Shown piece after piece: positions 9,012 to 15,645 of a stretch of 40,061 bases of DNA (position 1 is its first letter; the number at the start of each line of letters is the position of its first letter). The notes beneath the pieces are model-generated. The model made no database searches. It saw only the letters and a program-made list of their open reading frames with translations, and was not told where the DNA came from. The translations under genes and the position numbers were made by a program. Source of the stretch: Tagaea sp. GTDB taxonomy: Bacteria > Pseudomonadota > Alphaproteobacteria > CACIAM-22H2. The DNA lies in contig JAMNXK010000003.1 of the NCBI GenBank assembly GCA_023653245.1, positions 1 through 40,061 of the forward strand. The letters run 5' to 3'.

Positions 9012-9065
9012 TGGCGCGGCCGAAGGGATTCGAACCCCTAACCTCCAGATCCGTAGTCTGATGCT
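9012..9065 (-). tRNA. 3' fragment of tRNA-Arg(ACG), island attachment site
   Basis: On the minus strand this ends in a complete tRNA 3' half. It has an anticodon arm with loop CTACGGA (anticodon ACG), a 5-nt variable loop, a T arm with TTCGAAT in the loop, acceptor strand CGGCCGC, discriminator G and encoded CCA, followed at once by a run of seven T. The 5' half (acceptor GCGGCCG and most of the D arm) is missing. What replaces it leads into the integrase. This is the standard picture of a displaced tRNA 3' end after integration at the tRNA gene. The reconstituted gene should lie at the other end of the original element and is not in the window. Confidence 0.8.
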
Positions 9066-9191
9066 ATATGATGTTGGAAAGTCCGCTGTTTCCAGTGTCG
9101 CCCAGGAATTATATTGACATTTCATATCGATAACCAAACTTCTTGGCTTCCTATTTGTTCGCTTCGATTACTTTGTATTCCTTTCATCGTG

Positions 9192-9208
9192 GTGCATAGT
9201 GGGTGCAC
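9192..9208. promoter_or_regulatory. Inverted repeat just before the integrase start
   Basis: GTGCA (9192-9196) and TGCAC (9204-9208) form a perfect 5-bp dyad with a 7-bp spacer. It ends 11 bp before the integrase ATG and overlaps an alternative GTG start at 9199. It could be an integrase autoregulatory or excisionase site. A TTGACA at 9114-9119 may be the -35 of the integrase promoter, but I see no convincing -10. Confidence 0.25.
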
Positions 9209-9219
9209 GGAGACACGCC

Positions 9220-10431
9220 ATGGTCGTCAAAGGGATTTCAAAACGTAAGATCGATGCGCTGCGCCCCGGGCGAATCATCGCGGACGACTCCGTCCGTGGA
9301 TTTGTGGCCCGGCGCCTTCCGTCGGGCAAAGTCACTTTTGGCTTTCGATACCGTGACCGCAACACCGGCGCCCGCCGCTGGCTTGGGATCGGCTTGTTCG
9401 GGTCGCTGACCGTCGAGGAGGCTCGCCGTATTGCTCAGAAACGCGCCGGCGAAGTCGCCGACAATCGCGACCCGCTTGGCGAGAAGGAGAAAGCCCGGCA
9501 AGCGGCACACGGCGCTCAAACAATGGATCGAATGCTCGACCAGTTTTTGTCGATCTATGTCGAAGCGAAGAAACTTCGAACCAAGAGCGAGATCGTCAGT
9601 GCCTTCGACCACTACGTCCGACCGGCCATCGGGCGCCGCGCCGTCGCGTCGATTAGTCGGAGCGACATCGTGACAATCTGCGACAAAGTAGCGGCGGCGA
9701 CTTCACCCCGCCGCGCCGACACCATCCTCGCCTATTTGAGAAAGGCCCTTAACTGGTACGCGACCCGAGTCGATGGGGATTTTACCAGCCCCATTCGCCC
9801 CGGCATGAACCGCGTGAAGGCGAAGGACATCGAGCGTGACCGTATCCTCTCGGACGACGAGTTGCGGGATCTCTGGCGAGCGCTTCCTCGCGTGCATCCA
9901 GTCTACGCGGATATTCTCAGGGTCTTGCTATACTCGGCACAGCGGCGAAGCGAGATAGCGGAACTTCGGGCCGAAGAGCTCCGCGGCATGGTCGCGATCA
10001 TTCCGGCATCCCGCACGAAAACCAGAAAGGAGAATGTCGTTCCCTTCGCTCCACGGGCACAGCGCATCATCGCCAGCCACTTGGGCAGGCCGCCGAAGAA
10101 CGCCGAGTTCGTTTTCTGGGCTCGCGGCGGGGGTACATCTCCGTTTCAAGGCTGGAGCGCGCAGAAGAAGGCCCTCGATAAAGCCATCGCGGCGATTCGA
10201 GACGAGCGTGGTACCGGCCCAATGCCCGAGTGGCACATTCACGATCTTCGACGAACCGCGCGAACTCTGATGTCTCGTGCCGGGGTGAGCGCCGATATCG
10301 CCGAGCGAGTCCTTTCGCATGCGATGCCGCGAATGCAGGCGGTCTACGACCGCCATCGCTACGACGCCGAAAAGCTCGACGCTCTTCGTCTTCTCGAGGA
10401 ACACATCCACAAGATCGTCGGCGAGCCGTAG
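9220..10431 (+). CDS. Tyrosine integrase (DUF4102 / phage-integrase family)
   Basis: 403 residues from the ATG at 9220, which has GGAG 7-8 nt upstream; a GTG at 9199 would add seven residues. The N-terminal arm-binding domain (GKVTFGFRYRD...RRWLGIGLFG, LTVEEARRIA) is of the DUF4102 type, followed by a core-binding domain (about 100-190). The catalytic domain shows LYSAQRRSEIAELR (Arg I), HIHDLRRTARTLM (His-x-x-Arg), VLSHAM (His) and a YDRHRY segment holding the nucleophilic Tyr. All catalytic positions are present, so the enzyme looks functional. Members of this group integrate at tRNA 3' ends, matching the tRNA-Arg fragment 150 bp upstream. Confidence 0.95.
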   Translation: MVVKGISKRKIDALRPGRIIADDSVRGFVARRLPSGKVTFGFRYRDRNTGARRWLGIGLFGSLTVEEARRIAQKRAGEVADNRDPLGEKEKARQAAHGAQTMDRMLDQFLSIYVEAKKLRTKSEIVSAFDHYVRPAIGRRAVASISRSDIVTICDKVAAATSPRRADTILAYLRKALNWYATRVDGDFTSPIRPGMNRVKAKDIERDRILSDDELRDLWRALPRVHPVYADILRVLLYSAQRRSEIAELRAEELRGMVAIIPASRTKTRKENVVPFAPRAQRIIASHLGRPPKNAEFVFWARGGGTSPFQGWSAQKKALDKAIAAIRDERGTGPMPEWHIHDLRRTARTLMSRAGVSADIAERVLSHAMPRMQAVYDRHRYDAEKLDALRLLEEHIHKIVGEP

Positions 10432-10490
10432 GCCGATCAGAATTGGACTGCCTACCCAAAAACGGGCGGCAATCGGTCTACAATCGCCCC

Positions 10491-10820
10491 TCAATGCCCC
10501 TGGCCGAGATAGAGCCGGGCGGCTTTCTCGTCCGAGAGCAGCGTCGCGGCCGGGCCTTCGAGTGCCACCTTGCCGCCGTCCAGAATGCAACCTCGCGCGC
10601 TGACGGCGAGCGCTTGGCGCGCGCGTTGTTCCACCACCAAAACGGCCACGCCTAAGGACGGAAGCCGCGCGATCGCGGCGAACGTTTGGGCGACCAATGC
10701 CGGCGAAAGTGCTGCCGTCGGTTCGTCGAGCACCATCAGCTTGGGCCGCGCCATCAGCGCGCGCGCGAAAGCGAGTTGCTGGCGTTCGCCGCCCGACAGC
10801 GAACCCGCGCGGGACCTGAT
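10491..10820 (-). pseudogene. livF: C-terminal remnant of branched-chain amino acid ABC ATPase LivF
   Basis: The frame carries the ABC signature SLSGGERQQLAFARALMA, Walker B (LMVLDEPTAALSP), the H-loop region (VAVLVVEQRA, where the His position reads Gln) and the LivF-type tail ALEGPAATLLSDEKAARLYL. The Walker A half is absent: homology stops near 10820, just left of a palindrome. The remaining piece of about 105-110 residues cannot be a working ATPase. Other liv genes are not present. It is probably a scar of a liv operon cut by island insertion or deletion. Confidence 0.82.
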
Positions 10821-10834
10821 CGGCCCCCAACGAG

Positions 10835-10845
10835 TGGTCCGACCA
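10835..10845. promoter_or_regulatory. TGGTC-N-GACCA palindrome (GntR/FadR-type operator-like)
   Basis: TGGTCCGACCA is a perfect 11-bp palindrome. The TGGT-N3-ACCA core is the operator type of FadR-subfamily GntR regulators (PdhR/LldR class). It lies immediately beside the point where livF homology ends, so it may be left over from the promoter of a lost gene. No GntR gene is in the window. Confidence 0.3.
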
Positions 10846-10965
10846 GTGGTTGATACGGAGAAACTAGAACGCTGAAGCGGCGTGCCCCCAAGTCTACTTA
10901 GTCCCTTTTTGGGCCGATCCGCCGAGTATTGTCTAAGGAACGCGTAACAACCACTTGGGCGACCT

Positions 10966-11229
10966 TTACTCTTCAGAACCTGCCTTTTTGCCCGGCTTGC
11001 GCGCCCTGACGCCGATCGGGCGCTTGCCGCCCGAGCCGCGATCGGACGGAAGATCCGACGGCTTCAATTTTTGAATCAGCATGGCGGTCGGCGGAGAGAT
11101 ATTCCGAAGACCTTGCTCCCAATTCCGCCACGCACCGGCACTGACGCCAACGACGCGCGCAGCCTGCTCTTGGGTCAAGTTGTGCTTGACCCTCCAATTG
11201 TAGAGCGACTCACGATCGAACTTAGCCAT
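10966..11229 (-). CDS. XRE-family helix-turn-helix repressor of the AAA+ module
   Basis: 87 residues: an XRE-type helix-turn-helix at about 13-55 (LTQEQAARVVGVSAGAWRNW then EQGLRNISPPTAMLIQKL) and a short, very basic C-terminal tail (KRPIGVRARKPGKK). It is divergent from the Lon-like ATPase gene, with 76 bp between the start codons. That gap contains overlapping palindromes inside the ATPase promoter, so it is most likely the local repressor. No Shine-Dalgarno precedes the ATG at 11229. A GATAGT hexamer (11238-11243 on the minus strand) sits at the distance expected for a leaderless transcript. A toxin-antitoxin role is possible, but the partner is not toxin-like. Confidence 0.88.
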   Translation of the reverse strand: MAKFDRESLYNWRVKHNLTQEQAARVVGVSAGAWRNWEQGLRNISPPTAMLIQKLKPSDLPSDRGSGGKRPIGVRARKPGKKAGSEE

Positions 11230-11269
11230 GGTGAGAGACTATCCCGGTCGATGGGGTGGCAGAAAGGGA

Positions 11270-11298
11270 TTGACAAATACATCTTTGTTGTATATATA
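11270..11298 (+). promoter_or_regulatory. Sigma-70 promoter of the Lon-like ATPase with embedded operator palindromes
   Basis: TTGACA (11270-11275), a 17-bp spacer and TATATA (11293-11298) make a near-consensus promoter in a GC-rich genome. The expected start of transcription, about 7 nt after the -10, falls at or beside the ATG at 11306, and there is no ribosome binding site, so the mRNA should be leaderless. Two overlapping dyads lie within the promoter: ACAAA (11273-11277) with TTTGT (11284-11288), and ATACA (11277-11281) with TGTAT (11289-11293). They are well placed for repression by the divergent XRE protein. Confidence 0.7.
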
Positions 11299-11305
11299 GT
11301 CGCTC

Positions 11306-12691
11306 ATGCCCTACCGCAAGCGCCCCTTCGCCCGCGACGATGTTCCTCTCGAAGACCTGCAAGCGCAGGAGCTTTGGCGGACGACACCTTTGGGGCGGTT
11401 TCAAACCTATGATCCCGACATAATCTGGCGCTACTTGCTCGAAGTTTGGCCGGCGATTCAGAAGAGATCCGCCTTCAAATCCGCAAAGAAACTGGACGAA
11501 TGGTCTCTGACCGAGCTGGCGCTGGCAGCTCGAGCCGCCAACCTCGACGAAGATGTCCAAGGCTCTCTTTGGTATCTTTCGGCGCTGCGCCACTCGCCCA
11601 TCCCGGTCGCCGCCCTTCTCGCCTTGCTCTTGGGGCCGCTGCCGTTTCCCTTGGTGACTCGGGAGCGCCGCGCCGCAGCCAGTTACTGGCGCAAATGCCT
11701 GATGAATTCCGAGCCGATCGATAAAGCGGCCGATCTCGGCCGGCATTTCTCGCGCGTCGCATCGCTGCTGAATACAGAGAAGGCACTTGTCGCCGATGCG
11801 CTGGGGCCCAGCGATCAGCGACGCCTCATGGTGCTTTGCCCCAGCCTTCTCGCAGAGTTGGATACGGATAGCGACCTCAAGCCGTATAGAATCTTGGGCG
11901 CGCCGATCGCCCTTTGGCACAGCATGATCTCGCCCGAGATTGTCGGGCGCGCGCTAAAGCTCGAGTTTCCTCATCTTGAACAGGCCATTCCGGCCGTCGT
12001 CGAAGCTGTGATGGATGGCGGGGCTCGTGTAGCGCCCGCTGTGCTGCTCGTCGGGCCGCCGGGGATTGGCAAAGATTCGCTCTGGCGGCGCGCATGCACG
12101 CTCTCCGGCCGCCCATTTGTGGAGTTCGAGTTGGCGGGCTCGGCCGACTCCCGGACTTTGCGCGGGACTTCGCGCGGATGGTCGAGCCGGACGCCTAGCT
12201 ATCCCGCGATGGTCGCGCGCCGGCTTGGCATCGCCAATCCGTTTCTGATTTTGACGGAGCTCGATAAGGCCGGTGGCAGCCAATGGAATGGTGTCGTAGC
12301 GGATACGCTCCTCTCCTGGCTGGAAGCGGGATCGCGCTCGGCTTGGCACGATGAAGGTCTTGGCCTCACGATAGATCTCTCGCGGTTCACGTTTGGATTC
12401 TCGGCGAACAACTTGGACCAAATCCCGGGGCCTTTGCGTAGCCGCCTTCGGATCATTCGGCTCGAAAGCATTCGCGAGACGCATGTTTCCGATCTTCTTC
12501 AGCAAGCCGTCCAACGGCGCGCTGCGACGCTTGGAATCCGGAGCGCCGAGATTCCCGAGATTGATCCGCGCGTCGTCGCAAAACTGCGCGGTCATGCCCG
12601 CAAGGGCCGCCTGAATCTTCGCATGCTCGAGCGGCTCATCGCCGTCATCGCGCCGGCTACGCCCATTCCTTCCAACACGGTTATCAACTGA
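11306..12691 (+). CDS. Lon-like AAA+ ATPase without protease domain
   Basis: 461 residues. The AAA+ module (about 240-450) follows the Lon order: Walker A GPPGIGKDSL (250-259), SGRPFVEFELAGSADSRTLRG, Walker B FLILTELDK (313-321), sensor-1 FGFSANNLDQIPGPLRSRLR (363-382, including the candidate Arg finger) and a sensor-2-like RLNLRMLERL. In Lon the Walker B reads LLDEIDK; here the Mg-coordinating Asp is Thr while the catalytic Glu stays. No Lon substrate-binding N-domain and no Ser-Lys protease domain are present. The first ~240 residues match nothing I recognise; Trp-rich near the start (ELWRTTPLG, IIWRYLLEVW). A small basic protein follows 14 nt downstream. It is probably a remodelling ATPase of an accessory, perhaps defence or plasmid/ICE-maintenance, system (inference). 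Confidence 0.85.
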   Translation: MPYRKRPFARDDVPLEDLQAQELWRTTPLGRFQTYDPDIIWRYLLEVWPAIQKRSAFKSAKKLDEWSLTELALAARAANLDEDVQGSLWYLSALRHSPIPVAALLALLLGPLPFPLVTRERRAAASYWRKCLMNSEPIDKAADLGRHFSRVASLLNTEKALVADALGPSDQRRLMVLCPSLLAELDTDSDLKPYRILGAPIALWHSMISPEIVGRALKLEFPHLEQAIPAVVEAVMDGGARVAPAVLLVGPPGIGKDSLWRRACTLSGRPFVEFELAGSADSRTLRGTSRGWSSRTPSYPAMVARRLGIANPFLILTELDKAGGSQWNGVVADTLLSWLEAGSRSAWHDEGLGLTIDLSRFTFGFSANNLDQIPGPLRSRLRIIRLESIRETHVSDLLQQAVQRRAATLGIRSAEIPEIDPRVVAKLRGHARKGRLNLRMLERLIAVIAPATPIPSNTVIN

Positions 12692-12705
12692 GCGCGGAGG
12701 CGATC

Positions 12706-13041
12706 GTGAAGCTAAAGAAATCGGCCTCGGCGACGGGAAAGACCCGCGCAAAGCGAAAAATTCCGGACAAAGCCCGGTCCAAGAGAGCGAATACTCGAAG
12801 TCAACAACCGGCCTCGAAGGTCGCCGCCCATTCGCTTAACCTCACGGTCGACCCAAACGATAAGTGTCGAGTCAGCGACGGCGTCGCTTCGGCACCGGGC
12901 ATGACCTTGCCTTCCGCTCGAACTCTCCGGGTTTGGGCGGCGCGTCTCGCTGCCGGCGTCACGGTAGTCAAAGCGATCATTGAGGACGGCGAGCCGGTTT
13001 TGGCCTTCGTCGAGCAGCTCGTAGGACAGATCGTCGCTTGA
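12706..13041 (+). CDS. Small basic hypothetical protein, partner of the Lon-like ATPase
   Basis: Reads as 111 residues from a GTG at 12706, with GGAGG 5 nt upstream; the ATPase stops 14 nt before, so the two share a transcript. The first ~40 residues are dominated by Lys, Arg, Ser and Ala (MKLKKSASATGKTRAKRK), like a nucleic-acid-binding tail. The last ~45 form predicted amphipathic helix (TLRVWAARLAAGVTVVKAII). No family recognised. The stop codon lies at or inside the junction with a truncated IS3 orfA (around 13030-13036), so the original C-terminus has probably been lost and the final few residues may be encoded by IS DNA. Confidence 0.5.
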   Translation: MKLKKSASATGKTRAKRKIPDKARSKRANTRSQQPASKVAAHSLNLTVDPNDKCRVSDGVASAPGMTLPSARTLRVWAARLAAGVTVVKAIIEDGEPVLAFVEQLVGQIVA

Positions 13042-13372
13042 CGCTCGCTATCGCCCGACAGCCGCTTTCTGCCGGCCTCCAGGAAGTCCGTGGACCAGGC
13101 GTAGTACATGCTCTCGGCGATGCCTTCGCGCCGACACAGATCGGCGATCGAATGTTCGCCGCGCAGGCCCGACAGCACGATGCGGACCTTCTCTTCCGAA
13201 GAAAACTGCTCACGTGTCCGGCGGCGGATCTCGCGGACGTGCTGCTCGGCGGTGCCGTTCGGCGGGGTCTGTTTCATCGGTCTCATCCTCGTCCCTTTCA
13301 TGGTGACGATGAGCCGAAAACACACCGGTACGCAAACTACACAAGCTGTCCTATGGGCGCTGACAGGGAACA
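13030..13372 (-). mobile_element. Truncated IS3-family element: terminus plus 5' part of orfA
   Basis: On the minus strand the IS end (TGTTCCCTGTCAGCGCCC, 13372 down to 13355) is followed by orfA starting at 13286 or 13277. OrfA reads MRPMKQTPPNGTAEQHV, then the helix-turn-helix of IS3 transposases (SSEEKVRIVLSGLRGEHSIA, DLCRREGIAESMYYAW). Homology breaks off after GDSERQAT at about 13030, where it meets the small basic gene. OrfB and the other terminus are missing, so the element cannot move by itself. A related terminus recurs at 39806. Confidence 0.8.
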
Positions 13373-13481
13373 GCGCGATTGGCTCGACGCTCGCCGTGAT
13401 CGCCTCGAGCACTTGCAGCGCTGTGGTCAGGGCGGCGCCGCCCTTCTCGGCGGCGTGGGACTCGGCTTTCGGTCGCGGCAT
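13373..13481 (-). pseudogene. IclR-like regulator, N-terminal stub cut by the IS3 end
   Basis: An ATG at 13481 opens MPRPKAESHAAEKGGAAL, then TTALQVLEAITASVEPIAL. This resembles the first helix and start of the helix-turn-helix of IclR-family regulators (ALxVLEAI...). The frame then runs straight into the IS terminus at 13372. Only about 36 residues remain; the rest of the gene is not in the window. The family call is tentative because the stub is short. Confidence 0.45.
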
Positions 13482-13576
13482 GGCCCGACTATAGGGTCGG
13501 GCGCCCGCCCGGCACAGTCTGGTGAAGTCCGCGAACGGTCCCATGTCACGAGCGCCGGGAGACTCGTGCGAGCTTC

Positions 13577-14141
13577 TTGGCGAGCGCTCGGATCCAGCCG
13601 ACGGCGCAACCACCGGCGAAAACCCTCGATCGGGACTTCCAGGCCGGTCGGCCATACGCCAAGTGGACCGCCGACTCTACCGATGTCCGGACGCGGAAGG
13701 CCGGCCGCACCTCGTCGTCGTCCTCGATCTCTTCTCGCGGCGGATCGTCGGCTGGTCGATGCGCACTGACATGATCAGCGAGCTGGTCACGGGCGCGCTC
13801 GTGATGGCGATCTGGCGACGCGGCCGCCCGAGATCGGCGGTGCGCCAATCGGATGGCGGAAACCAGTACGGCAGCGAGGCGTTCCAACGGCTGCTGGCCG
13901 ACACGGCATCGAATGATCGATGGGCCGCGCGGGCGAACTCTGGGATCGAGCCATCGGGCGCCATCGGTTGGCGAGGGCCGCGACGGAAAGCTTCTTCTCG
14001 TCGCCGACGATCGAGCGCGTGGATCGCAAGGTCCATCGTACCCGTGACGAAGCGAGAGCCGACGTGTTCGACGAAATCGAACGCTTCTACAATCCGCGCC
14101 CGGGGCGACCCCAGAGGCCTCCAAGAGCCATAAATGTCTGA
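13577..14141 (+). pseudogene. Broken IS3-family orfB (DDE transposase), several frameshifts
   Basis: Transposase homology is spread over three frames: TLDRDFQAGRPYAKWTAD (first catalytic Asp) up to about 13690; then LVVVLDLFSRRIVGWSM and SAVRQSDGGNQYGSEAFQRL (second Asp) in the next frame; then ATESFFSSPTIERVDRKVHR and TRDEARADVFDEIERFYNPR (catalytic Glu) in a third. The normal N-terminal third and orfA are lacking and the C-terminus decays after NPR. It is on the strand opposite to the orfA piece at 13030-13372, so it derives from another insertion. Confidence 0.82.
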
Positions 14142-14159
14142 TTTTTGAGAGCCGCCGGA

Positions 14160-14210
14160 TGGTGGGCGCTACAGGGATTGAACCTGTGACCCCTACCATG
14201 TCAAGGTACC
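14160..14210 (-). tRNA. 3' fragment of tRNA-Val(GAC), right border of the island
   Basis: On the minus strand: anticodon loop TTGACAT (anticodon GAC), variable loop GGGTC, T arm with TTCAATC in the loop and a perfect ACAGG/CCTGT stem, acceptor AGCGCCC, discriminator A and encoded CCA. The matching 5' acceptor (GGGCGCT) and D arm are absent; upstream sequence diverges right after GGTACC. Like the tRNA-Arg remnant at 9012, it is a displaced 3' end, but from a different tRNA, so it marks a second integration event. Confidence 0.72.
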
Positions 14211-14245
14211 TCTATATCGCGTAATTCCAATGGGTTGACTGCGGC

Positions 14246-14280
14246 GTTTCCCGCAAACTTGACCCACGCTTGCGGGAAAC
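14246..14280. repeat. Perfect 11-bp inverted repeat between the island and the two-component operon
   Basis: GTTTCCCGCAA (14246-14256) is repeated inverted as TTGCGGGAAAC (14270-14280) with a 13-bp loop. It lies 56 bp beyond the end of the response regulator gene, so it may be that operon's terminator hairpin, although no T run follows on the minus strand. It could instead be an attachment or regulatory site of the lost element on the right border. Confidence 0.5.
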
Positions 14281-14335
14281 CTCTTCGGGTCCATCGTACG
14301 ATGCGGCGCGGGTCACGGCTCGCCTCGCCGCGCGG

Positions 14336-15643
14336 TTACTTCGAGTACTTCCAAATCGTGGTCCGGGATACGCCGAGAAGCTTGGCCGCCTCGGTGCGGT
14401 TGCCGCCGGCCCGCACCAGCGCGTCGGCGACCCGTTCGCGGATCGCCGCTTGCGCGGCCGCGTCGAGCCCGCCCTCGCCCGTCTCGCCGCCGGCGCGCGC
14501 GGAACGGAAATCGAGGCGCGACTCCGGAAACAAATCCTCGACGCCCAGTGCCGCGCCCTCGGCCATCGCGACGGCGCGTTCGACGCGATTGCGCAGTTCG
14601 CGGACGTTTCCGGGCCACTCGTGCGCGCGCAGAGCTTCGAGCGATTCCGGCGAGAGGTCGGCGCGCGGACGCCCCGCCCGCAGGCCCGCGTCGGCCGCGA
14701 ACGTCCGCGCCAGATGCTCGATATCCTCGCCGCGCGCCCGCAACGGCGGCACGGTCAACGCGATGACGTTCAAGCGGTAGAACAGATCCTCCCGGAAGCG
14801 GCCGTCGCGGACGCGCTGCGCCAAGTCGGCGTGCGTAGCGCAGATCAGACGCGCGCGGAACGGCGTATCGCCGCGCGCGCCCACCGGGCGGTACTCTTTG
14901 GCTTCGACCAGACGCAAGAGCTTGGCCTGCAGCGGCGGGGCGAGCTCGGCGATCTCGTCGAGAAACAGCGTGCCCGGCCCGGCCTCCTCGGCGACGCCCG
15001 CGCGGCGCGCGAGCGCGCCCGTGAACGCGCCCTTCTCGTGCCCGAACAGGACGCTCTCGGCCAGTTCGGCCGGGATCGCGGCGCAATTGATCGCGACGAA
15101 GGGCGCGCCCGCGCGCGACGACCGGCGATGCGCGAGCTTGGCCGCCACTTCCTTACCCGAGCCTGTCTCGCCCGCGAGCAAGACCGGCAAATCGGACTTC
15201 GCCGCTTTGGCGAGTTCGGCCTCGAACGCGCGCGCCGCCGGAGAGACGCCGAAACCCCCGGAACCGTCGGCGGCCGCCGGCGGACGCAGCGCGTCCAGCG
15301 CCGCGACGATCGCGTCGACGTCCACGGGCTTCGTCAGATAGTCGCGCGCGCCCGCTTTGACGAGGCGTACGGCCTGCCCGACGTCGCCATGCGCCGTCAT
15401 GAACCATGTCGGCAGCGGACCTTGGCCATCGAGCATGCGCCGCCAGATGGCTTCGCCGTCCATGTCGGGCAGGCGTATGTCGCTCAACACCGCGTCCGGC
15501 GGCTCCCGTCTGGCGACGGCGAGCGCCGTCGCCCCGTCGGTCGCCAGGACCGGATCGAAGCCTTCCAAGCGCAGCCGCTGCATCAGCGCGGGCCCGAGCG
15601 TGACGTCGTCTTCGATCAGCAAAATCCGCAAGCCATTCGCCAT
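14336..15643 (-). CDS. NtrC-family sigma-54-dependent response regulator
   Basis: 435 residues. The receiver domain (1-120) has EDD at 11-13, the phospho-acceptor Asp55 (VLSDIRLPD) and Lys105 (YLTKP). The AAA+ domain has Walker A GETGSGKE (158-165), the sigma-54 contact loop GAFTGA (205-210), Walker B LFLDEIAEL and EWPGNVRELRNRVERAV. A Fis-type helix-turn-helix closes it (RTEAAKLLGVSRTTIWKYSK). It therefore activates RpoN promoters on phosphorylation. The partner kinase gene ends 2 nt upstream of its ATG, so the pair is one operon. Target genes are not evident; I found no clear -24/-12 site nearby. Confidence 0.95.
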   Translation of the reverse strand: MANGLRILLIEDDVTLGPALMQRLRLEGFDPVLATDGATALAVARREPPDAVLSDIRLPDMDGEAIWRRMLDGQGPLPTWFMTAHGDVGQAVRLVKAGARDYLTKPVDVDAIVAALDALRPPAAADGSGGFGVSPAARAFEAELAKAAKSDLPVLLAGETGSGKEVAAKLAHRRSSRAGAPFVAINCAAIPAELAESVLFGHEKGAFTGALARRAGVAEEAGPGTLFLDEIAELAPPLQAKLLRLVEAKEYRPVGARGDTPFRARLICATHADLAQRVRDGRFREDLFYRLNVIALTVPPLRARGEDIEHLARTFAADAGLRAGRPRADLSPESLEALRAHEWPGNVRELRNRVERAVAMAEGAALGVEDLFPESRLDFRSARAGGETGEGGLDAAAQAAIRERVADALVRAGGNRTEAAKLLGVSRTTIWKYSK

Positions 15644-15645
15644 GT

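Larger units (their letters stand above)
9012..14210. mobile_element. Decayed integrative island between two tRNA 3' fragments
   Basis: The segment begins at a tRNA-Arg(ACG) 3' fragment with an adjacent tyrosine integrase and ends at a 3' fragment of a different tRNA (Val-GAC) in the same orientation. Between them lie accessory genes (XRE, AAA+, small basic protein), a severed livF, an IclR-like fragment and IS3-family debris. Base composition in the integrase and AAA+ parts looks lower in GC than the flanks. Because the two ends do not match, this is not one intact element but a composite or deletion product of at least two insertions. Confidence 0.65.

Noticed and set aside
9012..9150. A full-length tRNA-Arg
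   Set aside because: The acceptor 5' strand (GCGGCCG) and D arm cannot be found upstream on the minus strand; only the 3' half is present.
13490..13576. Continuation of the IS3 orfB homology to the left
   Set aside because: No convincing transposase similarity before about 13600; the sequence looks like unassignable junction DNA.
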